Of a stretch of DNA of 6,214 bases, positions 1 through 6,200 are shown in pieces. The notes under the pieces are model-generated. The model worked only from the letters and a program-made list of their open reading frames with translations. It had not been told where the DNA came from and did not search any database. The position numbers and the translations under genes were made by a program. This stretch comes from Streptococcus oralis (lineage in GTDB: Bacteria; Bacillota; Bacilli; Lactobacillales; Streptococcaceae): positions 1-6,214 of the forward strand of contig CALHBZ010000001.1 in NCBI GenBank assembly GCA_937930605.1, in the 5' to 3' direction. The first letter of the stretch is position 1, and each line of letters begins with the position of its first letter.

Positions 1-27
1 TTAATTTTTCTTGACTTAAAATTTTTT
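1..27 (+). promoter_or_regulatory. Candidate PsaR/SloR-type metalloregulator operator overlapping the -35
   Basis: The core CTTGACTTAA at 10-19 is followed by an AT-rich arm (AATTTTTT at 20-27). It resembles the operator that I remember for the DtxR-family manganese repressors PsaR (pneumococcus) and SloR (S. mutans), roughly AAAATTAACTTGACTTAATTTT. By eye the centre and right arm match well, but the left arm (2-9) matches only about half. The site covers the -35 hexamer, so a bound regulator would block RNA polymerase. It is established that pneumococcal prtA belongs to the PsaR regulon, with manganese repressing and zinc relieving expression. That this exact site does the job here is inference. 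The window begins at base 1, so any further upstream part cannot be seen. Confidence 0.5.
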
Positions 28-39
28 AATTGATATACT
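11..39 (+). promoter_or_regulatory. Sigma-A promoter with extended -10 for prtA
   Basis: The -35 hexamer TTGACT (11-16; consensus TTGACA) and the -10 hexamer TATACT (34-39; consensus TATAAT) are separated by exactly 17 bases. A TG at 31-32, one base before the -10, makes it an extended -10. Transcription should start near 45-47, giving a leader of about 135 nt before the ATG. No better promoter is visible between here and the start codon. The near-consensus hexamers suggest a promoter that is strong by default and is set by repression, which fits the overlapping operator-like sequence. Confidence 0.8.
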
Positions 40-103
40 ATTTTTCAGAGAGCTAACAATTATATATAAATGTACTACTCTATCCCACTAGATAATACGT
101 CAT

Positions 104-142
104 AAAACTTTTTATAACAAAGGCTAGCAAGGTTAAAGTTTT
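104..142 (+). promoter_or_regulatory. Weak inverted repeat in the prtA 5' leader
   Basis: AAAACTTT (104-111) and AAAGTTTT (135-142) are perfect reverse complements and would fold into an 8-bp stem with a 23-nt loop. An alternative fold pairs 104-110 with 136-142 and adds TAAC (115-118) with GTTA (132-135), leaving a bulge at 111-114. The stem is AT-rich, with one G-C pair in the outer arm, so it is weak. It lies midway in the leader and lacks the U-tract of a terminator. A role in mRNA stability or start-site access is possible but not shown. Confidence 0.25.
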
Positions 143-170
143 CTATCTATTGGGTTTAAAATAAAAAATT

Positions 171-175
171 AAGGA
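171..175 (+). promoter_or_regulatory. Ribosome binding site of prtA
   Basis: AAGGA lies six bases before the ATG at 182, within the normal range for a Gram-positive Shine-Dalgarno sequence. An in-frame TAA at 170-172 overlaps the first bases of this site, so the frame cannot begin further upstream. The ATG at 182 is the first usable start after it and leads straight into a signal peptide. Together these fix the start of the gene. Confidence 0.9.
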
Positions 176-181
176 ATTAAA

Positions 182-262
182 ATGAAAAAAAGTACGGTAT
201 TGTCATTAACTACTGCTGCAGTTATTTTAGCAGCATATGCCCCCAATGAGGTAATTTTAGCA
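182..262 (+). other. Sec signal peptide of PrtA
   Basis: Residues 1-27 show two lysines right after Met1, a hydrophobic core from about Val6 to Ala20, and a short polar break (PNE) before VILA. Cleavage is most likely after Ala27, just before Asp28. A cut after Ala20 would put proline at +1, which signal peptidase disfavours. The streptococcal YSIRK motif that directs secretion to the septum is absent. There is no lipobox cysteine, so the protein is not a lipoprotein. Confidence 0.85.
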
Positions 263-3200
263 GATGCACCTAGTTCTGAAGATGCTTTAAGAATTTCTGA
301 TAAAGAAAAAGTAGTAGCAGATAAAGAAACAGAAAACAATGAACAATCTGAAGATATTCATAATGTTATAGAAACTTCAAAGGATACTGAAGAGAAGAAG
401 ACAACAGTTATTGAGGAAAAAGAAGTTGTTAGTAGAAAGTCTGAGATAGACAAAAAAACTAGTAACGAAGGAGCAAGTATCAAAGAAGACTCCAATCAAT
501 CCAAAGGAAATGATGCGAACTCATTTGTAAATAAAGATACAGAAAAACCGAAAAAAGAAGATAAAGTTGTCTATATTGCTGAATTTAAAGATAAAGAATC
601 TGGAGAAAAAGTAATTAAGGAACTATCAAAACTTAAGGATACAAAAGTTTTATATACCTATAATACGATTTTTAATGGTAGTGCAATAGAAACAACTCCA
701 GATAATTTGGACAAAATTAAACAAATAGAAGGTGTTTCGTCGGTTGAAAGGTCACAAAAAATCCAACCAATGATGAATCATGCCAGAAAGGAAATTGGAG
801 TTGAGGAAGCTATTGATTACCTAAAGTCTATCAATGCTCCATTTGGGAAAAATTTTGATGGTAGAGGTATGGTCATTTCAAATATCGATACTGGAACAGA
901 TTATAGGCATAAGGCTATGAGAATCGATGATGATGCCAAAGACTCAATGAAATTTAAAAAAGATGACTTAAAAGGCACTGATAAAAATTATTGGTTGAGT
1001 GATAAAATCCCTCATGCGTTCAATTATTATAATGGTGGTAAAATCACTGTAGAAAAATATGATGATGGAAGGGATTATTTTGACCCACATGGGATGCATA
1101 TTGCAGGGATTCTTGCTGGAAATGATACTGAAAAAGACATCAAGAACTTTAATGGTATAGATGGAATTGCGCCTAATGCACAAATTTTCTCTTATAAAAT
1201 GTACTCTGACGCAGGATCTGGGTTTGCGGGTGATGAAACAATGTTTCATGCTATTGAAGATTCGATTAAGCACAATGTTGATGTTGTTTCGGTATCATCT
1301 GGCTTTACGGGAACAGGTCTTGTAGGCGAGAAATATTGGGAGGCTATTAGAGCATTAAGAAAAGCTGGAATCCCAATGGTTGTTGCTACAGGTAACTTTG
1401 CGACTTCTGCTTCAAGTTCTTCTTGGGATTTAGTAGCAAATAATAATCTGAAAATGACAGATACTGGAAATGTAACACGAACTGCCGCACATGAAGATGC
1501 AATAGCCGTTGCTTCTGCTAAAAATCAAACCATTGAGTTTGATAAGGTTAACATTGGAGGACAAAGTTTTAAATACAGAAATATAGGGGCTTTTTTCGAT
1601 AAAAATAAAATCCTGACAAATGAGGATGGTTCAAAAACTCCAAATAAATTAAAATTTGTATATATAGGCAAAGGTCAAGATCAGGATTTGATAGGATTGG
1701 ATCTTAAGGGCAAAATTGCAGTAATGGATAGAATTTATACCAAGGATTTAAAAGATGCTTTTAAAAGAGCTACGGATAAAGGCGCACGTGCCATTATGGT
1801 TGTAAATACTGTAAATTACTACAATAGAGATAATTGGACAGACCTTCCAGCTATGGGATATGAAGCGGATGAAGGGACTAAAAGTCAAGTATTTTCAATT
1901 TCAGGAGATGATGGTGTAAAATTATGGAACATGATTAACCCTGATAAAAAAACTGAAGTCAAAAGAAATAATAAGGAAGATTTTAAAGATAACTTAGAAC
2001 AATACTATCCAATTGATATGGAAAGCTATAATTCTAATAAACCGAATGTAGGTGATGAAAAAGAAATTGACTTTAAATTTGCACCTGACACAGACAAAGA
2101 ACTTTATAAAGAAGATATTATAGTTCCAGCAGGGTCTACATCTTGGGGGCCAAGAACAGATTTGCTTTTAAAACCGGATGTTTCAGCACCTGGTAAAAAT
2201 ATTAAATCTACTCTAAATGTTATTAATGGTAAATCCACTTATGGTTATATGTCAGGAACTAGCATGGCAACTCCAATCGTAGCAGCTTCTACTGTTTTGA
2301 TTAGGCCAAAATTAAAGGAATTGCTTGAAAGACCTGTCTTGAAAAATCTTAAGGGAGATGACAAAATAGACCTTACAAGTCTTACAAAAATAGCCCTACA
2401 AAATACTGCAAGACCGATGATGGATGCAACCTCTTGGAAAGAAAAGAGTCAATACTTTGCATCACCTAGACAGCAGGGAGCGGGGCTAATTAATGTTGCC
2501 AACGCTTTGAGAAATGAAGTTGTAGCAACTTTCAAAAATACAAATTCTAAAGGTTTGGTAAATTCATATGGTTCCATTTCTCTTAAAGAAATAAAAGGTG
2601 ATAAAAAATACTTTACAATCAAGCTTCACAATACCTCAAATAGACCTTTAACATTTAAAGTTTCTGCATCAACTGTAACTACAGATGCTCTAACTGATAG
2701 GCTAAAACTCGATGAAACATATAAAGATGAAAAATCTCCGGACGGGAAGCAAATTGTTCCAGAAATTCACCCAGAAAAAGTCAAAGGAGCAAATATCACA
2801 TTTGAGCATGACACTTTCACTATAGGCCCAAATTCTAGCTTTGATTTAAATGCGGTTATAAATGTTGGGGAAGCAAAAAATAAAAATAAATTTGTAGAAT
2901 CATTTATTCATTTTGAGTCAGTGGAAGAAATGGAAGCTCTAAACTCCAACGGGAAGAAAATAAACTTCCAACCTTCTTTATCGATGCCTCTAATGGGATT
3001 TGCTGGGAATTGGAACCATGAACCAATCCTTGATAAATGGGCTTGGGAAGAAGGATCAAAATCAAAAGCAATGGAAGCTTATGATGATGACGGTAAACCA
3101 AAAATTCCAGGTACCTTAAATAAGGGAATTGGTGGAGAACATGGCATCGATAAGTTTAATCCAGCAGGAGTTATACAAAATAGAAAAGATAAAAATATTA

Positions 3201-6200
3201 CCTCCCTTGATCAAAATCCAGAATTATTTGCTTTCAATAACGAAGGGATAAATGCACCATCAACGAGTGGATCAAAAATTGCGAAAGTCTATCCTTTAGA
3301 TTCAAATGGGAATCCTCAAGATGCTCAACTTGAGAGAGGATTAACGCCTTCTCCACTTGTATTAAGAAGTGCAGAAGAAGGGGTGATTTCAATAGTAAAT
3401 ACGAATAAAGAGGGAGAAAATCAAAAAGACTTAAAAGTCATTTCGAGAGAACACTTTATTAAAGGAATTTTAAACTCTAAAAGAAATGATGCAAAGGGCA
3501 TTAAATCATCTAAACTAAAAGTTTGGGGTGACTTGAAATGGGATGGACTCATTTATAACCCGAGAGGTAGAGAAGAAAATGCCCCAGAAAGTAATGACAA
3601 AAAAGATCCTGCTACTAAGATACGAGGACAATTTGAACCGATTGCGGAAGGCCAATATTTCTATAAATTTAAATATAGATTAACCAAGGATTACCCTTGG
3701 CAGGTTTCCTATATTCCTGTAAAAATTGATAACACCTCTCCACAGATTGTTTCAATTGATTTTTCAAACCCTGAAAAAATTAAGTTAATTACAAAGGATA
3801 CTTATCACAAGGTCAAAGAGCAATATAAGAATGAAACGCTATTTGCGAGAGATCAAAAAGAACATCCTGAAAAATTTGACGAGATTGCCAATGAAGTTTG
3901 GTATGCTGGCGCCGCTCTTGTTAATGAAGATGGAGAGGTTGAGAAAAATCTTGAAGTAACTTATGCAGGTGAGGGTCAAGGAAGAAATAGGAAACTTGAC
4001 AAAGACGGAAATACCATTTATGAAATTAAAGGTGCAGGAGATTTAAGAGGCAAAATCATTGAAGTGATTGCATTAGACGGTTCTAGCAATTTCACAAAGA
4101 TTCATAGAATTAAATTTGCTGATCATGCAGATCAAAATGGAATGATTTCGTATTATTTAATAGATCCTGATCAAGATTCATCTAAATACCAAAAGCTTGG
4201 AGAAATTCCTGAATCTAAATTTAAGAATTTAAAAAATGTTAAAGATGATAGCCCAAACAAAGAGACAGCTGAGATGGAAAATAACCTTTTAGTAGATGAG
4301 CGGCCTATCGAAGGAAAATCTATCTTTAATATTCATAAAACTATTTCAACAATTAGAGATTTTGAAAGCAAAGACTTAAAGAAACTCATTAAAAAGAAAT
4401 ATAGAGAAGTTGATGACTTTACAAGTGAAACTGGTAAGAGAATAGAGGAATACGATTATAAATACGATGATAAGGGAAATATCATTGCTTATGATGATGG
4501 TAGTGCCTTACAATATGAAACTGAAAAACTTGACAAAATTAAGTCAAAAATTTATGGCATTCTAAACCCATCTAAAGATGGACACTTTGAAATTCTTGGA
4601 AAGATAAGTAATGTTTCTAAAAATGCCAAGGTATATTATGGAAATAACTATAAATCTATAGAAATCAAAACGACCAAGTATGATTCCCACTCAAAAACGA
4701 TGACATTTGATTTATACGCAAATATTAATGATATTGTTGATGGATTAGCTTTTACAGGCGATATGAGGTTTTTTGTCAAAGATGATGGTCGGATAAAAGC
4801 TGAAACTAAAATTAGAATGCCTGAAAAAATTAAAGAAACTAAATCAGAATATCCGTATGCATCAAGTTATGGGAATGTAATAGAATTAGGAGAAGGAGAT
4901 CTTTCAAAAAACAAACCAAACAATTTAACGGACATGGAATCTGGTAAAATCTATTCTGATTCAGAAAAACAACAATATCTGTTAAAGGATAACATCATTC
5001 TAAGAAAAGGCTTTGCACTAAAAGTGACTACCTATAATCCTGGAAAAACGGATATGTTAGAAGGGAATGGAGTCTATAACAAGGAAGATATAGCAAAAAT
5101 CCAAAAGGCCAATCCTAATCTAAGAGTCTTATCAGAAAAAATAATTTATTCTGATAGTAGAAATGTTGAAGATGGAAGAAGTACTCAATCAGTATTAATG
5201 TCGGCTTTGGACGGCTTTAACATTGTAAGATATCAAGTGTTTACATTTAAAATGAACGATAAAGGAGAAGCAATCGATAACGATGGCAATCTTGTAACAG
5301 ATCCTTCTAAACTTGTATTATTTGGTAAGGATGGTAAAGAGTACACAGGAGAGGATAAGTCCAATGTAGAAGCTATAAAAGAAGATGGCTCTACGTTATT
5401 TATTGATGCAAAACCAGTAAATCTTTCAATGGACAAGAACTACTTTAATCCATCTAAATCTAATAAAATTTATGTACGAAATCCAGAATTTTATTTAAGA
5501 GGTAAGATTTCTGATAAGGGTGGTTTTAACTGGGAGTTGAGAGTTAATGAATCGGTTGTAGATAATTATTTAATCTACGGAGATTTACACATTGATAACA
5601 CTAGAGATTTTAACATTAAGCTTAATGTTAAAGACGGTGACATCATGGACTGGGGAATGAAAGACTATAAAGCAAACGGATTTCCAGATAAGGTAACAGA
5701 TATGGATGGAAATGTTTATCTTCAAACTGGCTATAGCGATTTGAATGCTAAAGCGGTTGGAGTACACTATCAATTTTTATATGATAATGTAAAACCAGAA
5801 GTAAACATTGATTCTAAGGGAAATACTAGTATCGAATATGCTAACGGAAAATCTGTAGTCTTTAATATCAATGATAAGAGAAATAATGGATTCGATGGTG
5901 AGATTCAAGAACAACATATTTATGTAAATGGAAAAGAATATAGATCATTTGATGATATTAAACAAATAGCAGATAAGACACTAAACATTAAGATTGTTGT
6001 AAAAGATTTTGCAAGAAATACAACCGTAAAAGAATTCATTTTAAACAAAGATACGGGAGAGGTAAGCGAACTAAAACCTCATACAGTAACTGTGACCATT
6101 CAAAATGGAAAAGAAATGAGTTCAACGATAGTGTCGGAAGAAGATTTCATTTTACCTGTCTATAAGGGGGAATTAGAAAAAGGATATCAATTTGATGGTT

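Noticed and set aside
91..96. Second -10-like hexamer GATAAT
   Set aside because: No -35-like sequence lies 16-18 bases upstream, and the promoter at 11-39 is far better.
70..105. Leader mini-ORF in the 5' leader, ATG at 70 to TAA at 103-105 (MYYSIPLDNTS)
   Set aside because: There is no Shine-Dalgarno sequence before it (only an AT run), and its codons show no attenuation-type run of one amino acid. Chance occurrence is the simpler reading.
133..160. Possible CiaR direct repeat (TTTAAG-N5-TTTAAG) in the leader
   Set aside because: TTAAAG at 133-138 and TTTAAA further on do not match the CiaR half-site and the spacing is wrong.
143..181. Riboswitch or T-box just before the start codon
   Set aside because: The leader is too short and too AT-rich for known aptamers, and no conserved core or terminator/antiterminator pair is visible.
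968..1273. Open frame of 101 codons lying within the protease domain
   Set aside because: It overlaps the catalytic-domain coding sequence around the His303 motif in another frame, has no family resemblance and no plausible ribosome site of its own; it is a shadow of prtA.
2904..3101. Open frame of 65 codons with a leucine-rich start like a signal peptide
   Set aside because: It lies wholly inside the well conserved Fn3-like region of prtA; the leucine-rich stretch is a by-product of Lys/Glu codons read in another frame.
5233..5436. Open frame of 67 codons in the stalk region
   Set aside because: Serine- and leucine-rich text from out-of-frame reading of the prtA stalk, with no recognisable domain or promoter.
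5585..5773. Open frame of 62 codons in the stalk region
   Set aside because: Out-of-frame reading of conserved prtA coding sequence; no independent support.
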